From: RGIG5299 sp045542315 | GTDB lineage: Bacteria; Bacillota; Clostridia; Oscillospirales; RGIG5299 | Direction of reading: 5' to 3' | Length of the DNA stretch: 64,000 nucleotides | NCBI GenBank assembly: GCA_045542315.1 | Contig: JAZQKU010000043.1 | Coordinates: 1-64,000 of the forward strand | In this document: in pieces, positions 25,147-31,630 of the stretch | How positions within the stretch are numbered: the stretch's first letter is position 1 | How the letters are laid out: every line of letters begins with the position of its first letter | The notes under the pieces: generated by a model | Database searches by the model: none | Told to the model about the DNA's origin: nothing | What the model saw: the letters and a program-made list of their open reading frames with translations, nothing else | Program-made: the position numbers and the translations under genes

Positions 25147-25581
25147 ATGTCGATAATTCAGCTTTCAACCTTTTTGGAAAACTCCCCCGGCAGACTTTGC
25201 GGAATAACCCGCGTGCTTCGTGAGAACGGCATTGATATAAGAAGCCTTTGCATTTCGGAGACCACCCGCTACGGTGTTTTGAGAATGATAGTAAAGGAAC
25301 CCGAAAAGGCTGCGGCTGTTCTTAAGGAAAACGGCTTTTCGGTAACCGAAAACAAGGTCGTTGCCGTTATGGTCGATGATGCTCCCGGAGGTCTTAACGC
25401 CCTTTTGGAGGCGTTTGACAAAACGGGCCTTTCCATTGAGTATATGTACGATTTCGTAGGCAGAGCAAAGGGAAATAAGGCCTGCGTGGTATTCAAGGCC
25501 TCATCAAACGACACTGCGGAAAAGATCTGCACCGAAAACGGTCTTACCGTTATCACCGCCGACGATATAAAAGAGCTTTAA
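25147..25581 (+). CDS. Tandem ACT-domain protein
   Basis: The 144-residue protein consists of two ACT domains: IIQLSTFLENSPGRLCGITRVLRENGIDIRSLCISE (residues 2-37) and KVVAVMVDDAPGGLNALLEAFDKTGLSIEYMYDF (about 67-100). ACT domains bind amino acids and regulate metabolic enzymes. The place directly after iorAB (16-bp gap with GAGAGGTAAAG) is common in anaerobes and suggests a sensor of aromatic or branched amino acids for this pathway. The start at 25147 was chosen because of that site; upstream in-frame codons lie in iorB. Confidence 0.9.
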   Translation: MSIIQLSTFLENSPGRLCGITRVLRENGIDIRSLCISETTRYGVLRMIVKEPEKAAAVLKENGFSVTENKVVAVMVDDAPGGLNALLEAFDKTGLSIEYMYDFVGRAKGNKACVVFKASSNDTAEKICTENGLTVITADDIKEL

Positions 25582-25609
25582 TTTCAAAAAACAAAAATCC
25601 GAATGCCAA

Positions 25610-25637
25610 GGCGTTGTGTTCCTAAGGACACAACGCC
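25610..25637 (+). terminator. Hairpin after the ACT gene
   Basis: GGCGTTGTGT(T)CC (25610-25622) pairs with GGACACAACGCC (25626-25637), a 12-bp stem with one bulge. No T tract follows, so termination would be partial or factor-assisted. Confidence 0.45.
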
Positions 25638-25641
25638 AACT

Positions 25642-25815
25642 CTATTCGCCTTCGGCGAGTTATATTGCTTCGCAGTGATATTCGGCTTACGCCGAGTGGT
25701 ATTCGCTACGCGAGTTTAGGAGGCGAATAGAATATCACTGCAAGGCGAAGCCCCTGCAATATCACTTTTGCGGTAGCAAAAATATAACGCTGTCGAAGAC
25801 AGCATATCACTCAAA
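25642..25815. repeat. Cluster of nested short palindromes (REP/BIME-like)
   Basis: The stretch consists of small GC hairpins such as CGCCTTCGGCG, CGGCTTACGCCG, CGCTACGCG and GCTGTCGAAGACAGC, separated by GTGATAT or ATATCAC blocks (25675, 25697, 25732, 25758, 25803). An outer pair CTATTCGCC (25642-25650) and GGCGAATAG (25722-25730) encloses the left half. No reading frame fits. It resembles REP/BIME-type intergenic elements. Confidence 0.65.
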
Positions 25816-25866
25816 ACAATCAGGAAGAGCGCACTTACTCACCACCAACGGCGGTAGTGCTAATGC

Positions 25867-25904
25867 AAAAAGCCGATACGGAAATAAATCCATATCGGCT
25901 TTTT
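25867..25904 (+). terminator. Terminator-like hairpin with A5/T5 arms
   Basis: AAAAAGCCGATA (25867-25878) pairs perfectly with TATCGGCTTTTT (25893-25904). It is followed by GACTGTCCTTTAG, as at 22653-22673. Confidence 0.8.
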
Positions 25905-25917
25905 GACTGTCCTTTAG

Positions 25918-25948
25918 CACCCGTGGCTAAACGGGTGGAGATTTTTTT
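25918..25948 (+). terminator. Second terminator hairpin
   Basis: CACCCGT (25918-25924) pairs with ACGGGTG (25931-25937) and is followed by GAGATTTTTTTG. Confidence 0.75.
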
Positions 25949-25977
25949 GTATTTTTGCACAAATCGGCCCCTCGTTT

Positions 25978-25996
25978 TTTGTGCAAGGTGCACAAA
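25978..25996. promoter_or_regulatory. 19-bp palindrome TTTGTGCA-AGG-TGCACAAA, candidate operator
   Basis: Perfect eight-base arms around a three-base centre lie 24 bp upstream of the -35 of the next gene. A further half-site TGCACAAA is at 25956-25963. The same 8-3-8 palindrome occurs at 55981-55999, also just outside a promoter. Confidence 0.55.
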
Positions 25997-26020
25997 CATT
26001 CCGAGGAATACAAAAATGCG

Positions 26021-26049
26021 TTGACGGGTGGGGGGTAGCGTGTTATAAT
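26021..26049 (+). promoter_or_regulatory. SigA promoter of the 353-residue lipoprotein gene
   Basis: TTGACG (26021-26026) and a perfect TATAAT (26044-26049) are 17 bp apart; the spacer is unusually G-rich. Confidence 0.82.
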
Positions 26050-26109
26050 GGAAATGGAGAGAAATGGTATCATTTTTCTTAAAATGCTTTTTCAAAGGAG
26101 GAAACCATT

Positions 26110-27171
26110 ATGAAAAAATTACTTACATTATTAACCGCGCTTATTTTGCTTTTCGGAATCACTGCCTGCACGGTAACGGAAAACAGTTCAAGTGAGCCTC
26201 CTGCATCGAGCGAGCCGCCCGCAAGCTCCGACGTTACCTCCTCCGAGCCGCCCGCAAGCTCTGTTGTTACGCCGAGCAATCTTCCCTTCGTTCCCGAAAC
26301 GAATATGGGAGAATTCGGAAGAAGCGTTTGGGCTTTTGATAATTGCACAAATGTTGTTTGGGAAAACGAAGAAGTGTATTTTATTTTTGAAAACACCGTT
26401 TTTTCACTTACAAAAAAGATATATAAAAGCGATAATGGGTTACTGTCCGATTTGCTTTTATTTGATGGATATCTTTATTTTGAAGAGGAAGTCGATGGGA
26501 ACAGCTCCTTGGTAAAAATTAAAACAGACGGAAGCGATAAAACTGTTTTGTGCGAAAAAAGCGGATTTATTTATAATCTGTTTATTTATGAAGGATATTT
26601 GCATTATAAATATTCCGCAAGCAGCTATGACACTTGTCATAAAATCAAATTAGACGGAAGCGAGCCTGAACAAAAAGCAAGCAACTTTTTCCCTTTGGGA
26701 AACGGTTGGATTTATAAGCCGGGAAAGATAGATGCCGATTTTCTCCATGGACCGGGACAGTTGATCTGTGGCGATGAAGTCTTTGAGGAAGACGATGTTT
26801 GTCCGAGGTGGCGATACGTTTTCTTCAAGGAAAACTTTTGCTATTATGACGGGGACTTGAATCAGTTTGTTTTTTACAACATAAGAAACACTGAAAACAA
26901 AACGGCCGTGGCAGTTTCGGATGTCTTGGTGCGCTCGCCGGGGTGGGAATTTTCATTTATCGGAAACTGGATTTTCTACATCAATAAAAACTTCGAGCTT
27001 TGCAAAATAGATATAGAAGGCAACGGCTACGAGGTGCTTACAACGGAAAAGGTTACGCAATTCGAGGTCTGCGGAGAATGGATACTTTGCTTCACAACTC
27101 ACGATTTTGTAACGAATAACGGCGTTAGCCTCGTTAAATATGACGGCACCGAAAATAAATTTATCGGCTGA
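26110..27171 (+). CDS. Lipoprotein with Ser/Pro linker and DUF5050-like beta-propeller
   Basis: The 353-residue protein starts with a lipoprotein signal ending LLFGITAC (Cys at residue 20). A linker built of SSEPPAS repeats (residues ~23-58) leads to a beta-rich domain with recurring units such as LLLFDGYLYFEEEVDGNSSLVKIKTDGSDKTVL and LFIYEGYLHYKYSASS...KIKLDGSEPE, the pattern of DUF5050, a WD/propeller-like repeat in cell-surface proteins of Clostridia. The function is unknown; a role in binding at the outer face of the membrane is inferred. It has an AAGGAGG ribosome site, its own promoter and terminator, and the palindrome upstream. Confidence 0.8.
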   Translation: MKKLLTLLTALILLFGITACTVTENSSSEPPASSEPPASSDVTSSEPPASSVVTPSNLPFVPETNMGEFGRSVWAFDNCTNVVWENEEVYFIFENTVFSLTKKIYKSDNGLLSDLLLFDGYLYFEEEVDGNSSLVKIKTDGSDKTVLCEKSGFIYNLFIYEGYLHYKYSASSYDTCHKIKLDGSEPEQKASNFFPLGNGWIYKPGKIDADFLHGPGQLICGDEVFEEDDVCPRWRYVFFKENFCYYDGDLNQFVFYNIRNTENKTAVAVSDVLVRSPGWEFSFIGNWIFYINKNFELCKIDIEGNGYEVLTTEKVTQFEVCGEWILCFTTHDFVTNNGVSLVKYDGTENKFIG

Positions 27172-27179
27172 TAAACCCC

Positions 27180-27211
27180 CCCCCGCCCCATTCGAGGCGG
27201 GGGTATTTTTT
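27180..27211 (+). terminator. Terminator after the lipoprotein gene
   Basis: CCCCCGCC (27180-27187) pairs with GGCGGGGG (27196-27203) and is followed by TATTTTTTG. Confidence 0.9.
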
Positions 27212-27249
27212 GCTTACCGCGGCGATTTTCACCTTCTTCCCTTCTTTTT

Positions 27250-27257
27250 CATATACT
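27250..27257 (+). promoter_or_regulatory. Possible SigE-type -10 element before cotJA
   Basis: CATATACT at 27250-27257 is close to the mother-cell SigE -10 consensus (CATACA-T) and lies 43 bp before the cotJA start, where a promoter of a SigE-controlled cotJ operon is expected. The -35 side is not convincing, and no SigA promoter is visible. Confidence 0.35.
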
Positions 27258-27300
27258 GAAAAAGACAGCGATGTCAGACCAAAAACAAAGGAGAAGGATA

Positions 27301-27651
27301 ATGGATTACAAAGCATTTTTCGAGAGCGACGATTACGCCTGCTCGAAAACGAAAAAGCAAGGCGCGGAAGCCGATGGCAACTTTTTTACCGCTGCTCCCG
27401 TCTTCAAGCCGATGACCGAGGCACAGCCGTCAAAAAATGAATGCGGCCCCGTAAGATCGCCCGAAACAACGGCGCGGGTGACCCTTTCAATGGAGCTTGA
27501 CAGAGAGGGTCTTCCTCTTGCGATAGCCTACGTTCCCATGCAGGCGTGGCGTGAAGTTTACGAGCCCGAAATTGCGATCACACGGGCAACTGTTTTTAAA
27601 GAGCTTGACAAGCCGTTTTGTTTAGAGGAGGCAAAAAACCGTGGACGATAG
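27301..27651 (+). CDS. cotJA: Spore coat-associated protein CotJA
   Basis: The 116-residue protein has the CotJA core in its C-terminal half: LAIAYVPMQAWREVYEPEIAITRATVFKELDKPFCLEE matches the family pattern (A-Y-V-P-x-Q-x-W ... F-x-E-L-x-K-P-F). The N-terminal half is a less conserved extension with paired cysteines. CotJA-CotJB-CotJC are made in the mother cell under SigE in Bacillus and form an inner part of the spore coat. The ATG at 27301 follows AAGGAG at seven bases; a further upstream ATG at 27271 has no ribosome site. CotJB overlaps its end by 11 bp. Confidence 0.88.
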   Translation: MDYKAFFESDDYACSKTKKQGAEADGNFFTAAPVFKPMTEAQPSKNECGPVRSPETTARVTLSMELDREGLPLAIAYVPMQAWREVYEPEIAITRATVFKELDKPFCLEEAKNRGR

Positions 27652-27883
27652 AACCTTACTTACCCGAAAAATTATGGCTTACAGTATGGCGGCAGAGGAT
27701 TCCCGCCTTTTTCTCGACACTCACCCCAACTGCGATGCGGCGCTCGATTACTACAATATGAGCCTTAAGAAAAAGATGGAATATTTAAAGGAATACGAGA
27801 GCACCTTCGGTGCGATGTCGCAATCGAGCGTTCAAAACGGCAGATATTCGTGGATAAGCACCCCCTGGCCGTGGCAGATATGA
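27641..27883 (+). CDS. cotJB: Spore coat protein CotJB
   Basis: The 80-residue protein shows the CotJB hallmarks: AAEDSRLFLDTHPNCDAALDYYNMSLKKKMEYLKEYESTFG, and the C-terminal tryptophan-rich end YSWISTPWPWQI. It begins with GTG at 27641 inside the end of cotJA, preceded by GAGGAGG, so translation is coupled. In Bacillus CotJB interacts with CotJC in coat assembly. Confidence 0.92.
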   Translation: MDDRTLLTRKIMAYSMAAEDSRLFLDTHPNCDAALDYYNMSLKKKMEYLKEYESTFGAMSQSSVQNGRYSWISTPWPWQI

Positions 27884-27903
27884 GAGAAAGGAAGGTATTT
27901 TGA

Positions 27904-28101
27904 ATGTTTTTATATGAAAAAAGGCTCCAGTATCCCGTGAGAATAAAAAATCCGAATCCCAACACCGCAAAGCTCGTTATTTCGGCATTCGGAGGCCCCG
28001 ACGGCGAGCTCGGCGCCTCGATGAGATATCTTTCACAGCGCTTTACCGCGTCGCAGGGCGAGGTGATCGGCACCCTTACCGACGTTGGTATTGAAGAATA
28101 A
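27904..28101 (+). CDS. cotJC: CotJC, 5' part of an interrupted gene (codons 1-62 plus three junction codons)
   Basis: MFLYEKRLQYPVRIKNPNP, GGPDGELGASMRYLSQRF and LTDVG are the canonical N-terminal third of CotJC, a manganese-catalase-like spore coat protein. Codon 62 (GGT, 28087-28089) is followed by ATT GAA GAA TAA, which belongs to the inserted element and ends the frame after 65 residues. The rest of the gene resumes 5.5 kb downstream at 33633. Both parts are free of frameshifts and stops, so the coding capacity has been kept. Unless the insert is removed, only this fragment, lacking the metal-binding EELGHIE motif, would be made. Confidence 0.93.
   Translation: MFLYEKRLQYPVRIKNPNPNTAKLVISAFGGPDGELGASMRYLSQRFTASQGEVIGTLTDVGIEE
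28078..28096 (+). other. attL, left recombination junction
   Basis: Host sequence ...ACCGACGTT meets element sequence TTGAAG... at the tetranucleotide GGTA (28087-28090). The host side is half of an imperfect palindrome ACCGACGTTGGT. The -35 hexamer of the element's first promoter begins at the base after GGTA. Confidence 0.8.
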
Positions 28102-28119
28102 AATTGTTTATGATATAAT
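28091..28119 (+). promoter_or_regulatory. Promoter of the recombinase operon, flush with attL
   Basis: TTGAAG (28091-28096) and TATAAT (28114-28119) are 17 bp apart. The same bases around the -10 (GATATAATA) also come within one base of the SigK -10 (CATA---TA), so a mother-cell sigma factor could contribute; this second reading is speculative. The promoter stays intact on the excised circle. Confidence 0.65.
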
Positions 28120-28141
28120 AGTAACACAAGGAGGGGTTACT

Positions 28142-28471
28142 ATGAGTTATTACAATTATAGACACAACATAAAAACTAGATTAAAACACTTCTGTCGCAA
28201 CAACTTGACGAAAGAACAAGCACAAAGTTTGCTATTGTTCTTTATGGATAACAAAGAGTTATTTTCCCGTTTATGCCAAGCATACAATGAATATAAAGTA
28301 AGTTGTGGCAGGGAGTATTTATGTGTGATAACCAATTTAGATGCTTTGTTTAAAAACACCGAAGCAGAAGAAGCGTTCATAAAGGAAATTAAAACTTACA
28401 TAATGGACGTAATTGGTATCAAAAGAGAGGATGTTGAAAATGGCACAGATACAGATAATAGAGCCGAATAA
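28142..28471 (+). CDS. Small protein encoded upstream of and overlapping the serine recombinase
   Basis: The 109-residue protein is predicted soluble and helical (RHNIKTRLKHFCRNNLTKEQAQSLLLFFMDNKELFSRLCQAYNEYK), with a charged tail. I recognise no family. It begins at an ATG after GGAGGGG, and its last 32 bases overlap the recombinase start, so the two proteins are coupled in translation. A gene in this position is a natural candidate for a recombination directionality factor or another accessory protein of excision; that is inference from position only. Confidence 0.75.
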   Translation: MSYYNYRHNIKTRLKHFCRNNLTKEQAQSLLLFFMDNKELFSRLCQAYNEYKVSCGREYLCVITNLDALFKNTEAEEAFIKEIKTYIMDVIGIKREDVENGTDTDNRAE

Positions 28472-30185
28472 AACAACCCTCAAAACTGACGACAACAAAC
28501 CGCATAGGGTCTGCGCGTACTGCCGTGTATCGACAGACGATACCGACCAAAAGAACTCTCTTGTGGCACAAAAGCAATTTTTCGCAAGGTATTTTAATCT
28601 TCATTCAAATTGGACTAATGTTGGCATATTTGCAGATGAAGGCCTTTCGGGAACCTCTCTTGAAAAAAGAGATGATTTCAACCGAATGTTATTTGAAGCC
28701 AGACACGGAAACATTGACATTATTCTTACAAAGGAAGTTTCCCGTTTTTCCCGTAATGTTCAGCATCTCTTGAATATCGTTGAAGAATTACGGAACAAGG
28801 GTGTTTATATTTGGTTTTTGTCTGACGACATAAACACCGAGAAACATGACTATCGAGAGAAATTGACACAGATAGCAACCAATGCCGAACAAGAGAGTTT
28901 AAGAACTTCTCGCCGTGTTCGTTGGGGGCAGCAACAACAAATGCAACTCGGTGTCATTTTCGGTCGTAAAGAAATGTACGGGTATAATATCGTCAAGGAT
29001 GACAACGGCATACAACATTTTGAAATCATACCCGAAGAAGCCGAAGTCATTAAAAAGATTTTTGAGTGGTTCGCAAGTGGCGAGGGTACTCACCGAATTA
29101 GCAGACGATTAGAGCAACAAGGTATCACTACCAAGCAATATAAAAACGGGTGGAGTAATACTGTAATTCTTCGCATATTGCGGAACGAAAAATATGTGGG
29201 CGACTTGGCACAGGGCAAAACCTACACCCCCGACCCACTCACCCACAAAAAGAAATACAACACGGGGCAATCATACCGATTTTATATAACCGACCACCAC
29301 CCCGAAAGTGCTATTATTGACCGAGATTTATGGAACAAGGTGCGAACGATTTTAGAAGAAAAAGCACCGAGCGAAGAAATTAAGGCAAAGCACTCAAACC
29401 GCTATTGGACAAGCGGCAAGGTGTATTGTGGTTTATGTGGTGGCAGATATGTCAGTTATGTGAAGAAACAAAAGAACACCCCTTATCGTGCTTGGGTGTG
29501 CTTTGAAAATCACCAAAGGGGCAATTACAAGCAAATAACACTTGATACGGGCGATACTGCACTTGTGGGTTGTAATGCTCTGCGAGTAAATGACAGAGTG
29601 CTAAAAACGGCAGTTCACGATATTATTACTGCATATATCATCCCTTATAGAGAAACTTTGCTCAACGAAATGAAAAAGGAAATTGCCGAACTGTCAAAAC
29701 CCAAAGACAATACCAAGCAGATAGAAAAACTACAAACGGCACTTGAAAAGAAGCAAGGCGAAATCTCAAAGCTCACTTTGGGTTGGTCGGGTGGCTCGGT
29801 GCCTGATATTGCCTATTATTCAAGCATAGGGACACTTAACAAGCAATATGAAGATTTACAAACACAACTCCGTAAAATGCAAGAACAAGGCAATTCTGCG
29901 AGTGCAGAGATACAAATATATACCGAGTATATAGAACAGCTTGAGTCTGTGCTCTCTCTTTCCGAGAACGACTTAAACGAGGCATTTTACGAAAGGGTTA
30001 CAAAGCAGATTTTTGTTTATCCCCTTAATCTGTTGGAGTTTCGTTTGTCATTTATCCCAATGCCGATTTATATGCAATATAAGACATCAGGCAGAGGCGA
30101 CGATTACACGGCAGAGTTCACTATCCTATCAAAAGAACAGTTTGCAGAACTGCTTGAAACTGCACCTAAAAACGAAATTGACTAA
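28440..30185 (+). CDS. Large serine recombinase (SpoIVCA/CisA-like)
   Basis: The 581-residue protein has the full set of large serine integrase domains: a resolvase domain with the catalytic serine in RVCAYCRVSTDD (Ser31) and the conserved LTKEVSRFSRN; a recombinase domain (about 190-300: GIQHFEIIPEEAEVIKKIFEWFASGEGTHRI); a zinc ribbon (CGLCGG ... WVCFENH ... GCNALRV); and a long coiled coil (~415-520). Such enzymes join attB and attP without replication and, with a directionality factor, excise the element. It sits next to attL within the element, as SpoIVCA does in skin. The ATG at 28440 follows AGAGAGG; an upstream in-frame start at 28413 lacks a ribosome site. Confidence 0.95.
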   Translation: MAQIQIIEPNKTTLKTDDNKPHRVCAYCRVSTDDTDQKNSLVAQKQFFARYFNLHSNWTNVGIFADEGLSGTSLEKRDDFNRMLFEARHGNIDIILTKEVSRFSRNVQHLLNIVEELRNKGVYIWFLSDDINTEKHDYREKLTQIATNAEQESLRTSRRVRWGQQQQMQLGVIFGRKEMYGYNIVKDDNGIQHFEIIPEEAEVIKKIFEWFASGEGTHRISRRLEQQGITTKQYKNGWSNTVILRILRNEKYVGDLAQGKTYTPDPLTHKKKYNTGQSYRFYITDHHPESAIIDRDLWNKVRTILEEKAPSEEIKAKHSNRYWTSGKVYCGLCGGRYVSYVKKQKNTPYRAWVCFENHQRGNYKQITLDTGDTALVGCNALRVNDRVLKTAVHDIITAYIIPYRETLLNEMKKEIAELSKPKDNTKQIEKLQTALEKKQGEISKLTLGWSGGSVPDIAYYSSIGTLNKQYEDLQTQLRKMQEQGNSASAEIQIYTEYIEQLESVLSLSENDLNEAFYERVTKQIFVYPLNLLEFRLSFIPMPIYMQYKTSGRGDDYTAEFTILSKEQFAELLETAPKNEID

Positions 30186-30191
30186 CTGAAA

Positions 30192-30220
30192 TTGTTTTTT
30201 GAATCGGATTATGATATAAT
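30192..30220 (+). promoter_or_regulatory. Promoter of the nucleoside phosphorylase-like gene
   Basis: TTGTTT (30192-30197) and TATAAT (30215-30220) are 17 bp apart, so the cargo gene has its own promoter. Confidence 0.65.
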
Positions 30221-30265
30221 ACAACTAACTGATAAATAAGAATTTGTGCCTTGGAGGAAATTTGT

Positions 30266-31024
30266 ATGTGGTTTTATAGGGATGATATAACAAGACCTAC
30301 AATTTCTGCTGAAGAACAAGTTGAGTCTTCGCATGGAAAAAAGGATGCTTTTGTGCTTCCAAAAACAGTAGTACTGTTATATATGAGCGGCATTGAGTTT
30401 ATAAAAGAACGATATGATGTTGAACTAATAACGGAACGTTTCCCAAGATTTCTTAATGCTTGCCCTATTTATAAGATTAAAGGACACAATGATATTTGCT
30501 TCTTAGATGGTGGAAGAGGTGCTCCACAAGCGGCAGATACATTGGAAACTTTGAAAGCATTAGGCATTGAGAATGTTGTTTCAGTAGGGATGATTGGTGG
30601 TTATTCAAGTTTAATTAATGTAGGAGATATTATCATTCCACCACTTGCATATTCCGAAGAAGGTACGTCTCTACATTATTTTGAAAATGAAGAATATTAT
30701 AAGCCTAATGAAAAACTATTTAAAGCGGCAGTTGGGTTTGTTGAAAATTGCAAACAACATTCAATTGTATCAACAGATGCGGTATATCGACAAACATTTT
30801 ATAAAGAAGCACTATGGAGAAAAAAAGGTGCAGTAGGTGTTGATATGGAAACATCTGCATTATTTAGTGTTGGAAATTATTTGGATTTAAACGTAGTTGC
30901 TTTGTTAATGGTATCTGATATTCATCCTTTAGATGAGAACGAAAATAAATGGTCGTGGAAAATGACCAAAGAAATGAGAAAAGAAGTTATTTATAAGGCG
31001 ATTGATTTTGCTTTATCTATTTAG
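30266..31024 (+). CDS. Nucleoside phosphorylase family protein (NP-I superfamily), element cargo
   Basis: The 252-residue protein has the NP-I fold landmarks: FLDGGRGAPQAADTLETLKALGIENVVSVGMIGGYSSLINVGDIIIPP (phosphate/nucleoside site and the central loop), then AVGVDMETSALFSVGNYLDLNVVALLMVSDIHP, with the conserved Glu of VDMETSALF and the Asp of VSD. It is closest in look to uridine phosphorylase-type members that cleave nucleosides to base and ribose-1-phosphate. No membrane or DNA-binding part is present. The ATG at 30266 follows TTGGAGG. Inside a recombinase-borne element it may serve nucleoside salvage, germination-related metabolism or host defence; the sequence does not decide. Confidence 0.85.
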   Translation: MWFYRDDITRPTISAEEQVESSHGKKDAFVLPKTVVLLYMSGIEFIKERYDVELITERFPRFLNACPIYKIKGHNDICFLDGGRGAPQAADTLETLKALGIENVVSVGMIGGYSSLINVGDIIIPPLAYSEEGTSLHYFENEEYYKPNEKLFKAAVGFVENCKQHSIVSTDAVYRQTFYKEALWRKKGAVGVDMETSALFSVGNYLDLNVVALLMVSDIHPLDENENKWSWKMTKEMRKEVIYKAIDFALSI

Positions 31025-31059
31025 GATAGATAAATTCCAATTTGTCGCTCTCTTATAAT

Positions 31060-31101
31060 AAACAAAACACCTTATGACTGTGGTCATAGGGTGTTTTGTT
31101 T
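31060..31101 (+). terminator. Long terminator hairpin after the phosphorylase gene
   Basis: A 19-bp stem with one G-T pair (31060-31078 with 31083-31101) encloses TGTG, and both arms carry A- or T-rich ends. A second hairpin, GGGACCC-TTTT-GGGTCCC, follows at 31110-31127. Confidence 0.88.
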
Positions 31102-31127
31102 ATGATGGCGGGACCCTTTTGGGTCCC

Positions 31128-31630
31128 GGCTAATTTTATACCTTTTCTTGATTTTTATTTAAAACATTGTCATGCTATATTTGTATTCAATAATACAATG
31201 AAGGAGCAATATTAGAGAAAAAATGAAGGAGGAATATTTTATATCTTTGAAAATCACACACAAGAAAACACACACATTAAACCCCAATCATGTGTTGTGT
31301 GCCAATGCTTGACTGTAAACGACCTCAAAGGCACACTTCCCATGATGTTCAATCGTAAAATCGTTGTATCGGGCGATTTTGGTTGAACACCCCAACCGAC
31401 ACGATAAGGTCGGTTTATCGGCGGTAGTTCCTATCGCTGTTTTGGGATAGCGGAGCGACGGCACCGTTATCTTTTATCTGAACAGTTAAACGATACATAT
31501 ATTATTTTTTAGGGTGTCGGTCAATGGGTCGGCACCTTAAAAATTACATAAATTATGTCGCCATTAACGGCGCGACGTTTACGATCGCGACGACAATGGC
31601 GACAAATACCACGAAAGGAGCGACAAAACA
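31128..31630 (+). other. Structured non-coding region before the tyrosine recombinase
   Basis: No gene is supported over about 500 bp. A possible 29-codon leader (ATG 31223, stop 31312) has only a weak ribosome site. From 31350 to 31540 several hairpins can form: TTCAA..AAAATCG with CGATTTT..TTGAA (31350-31386), ACCGAC/GTCGGT (about 31397-31416) and GGTGTCG/CGGCACC (about 31513-31536). The last 70 bases repeat the unit GCGAC four times. It may hold a structured RNA, a recombination site or a replication origin of the element. Confidence 0.4.

Noticed and set aside
25642..25815. tRNA or CRISPR in the palindrome cluster
   Set aside because: No cloverleaf with the conserved tRNA bases can be drawn, and the units are palindromic hairpins of different sequence instead of identical repeats with spacers.
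27904..28101. cotJC as an ordinary pseudogene broken by a mobile element
   Set aside because: Both halves are free of further mutations, the join restores the frame exactly, and the recombinase is placed as in known excised elements. A recent insertion that simply broke the gene is still possible, but is the less economical reading.
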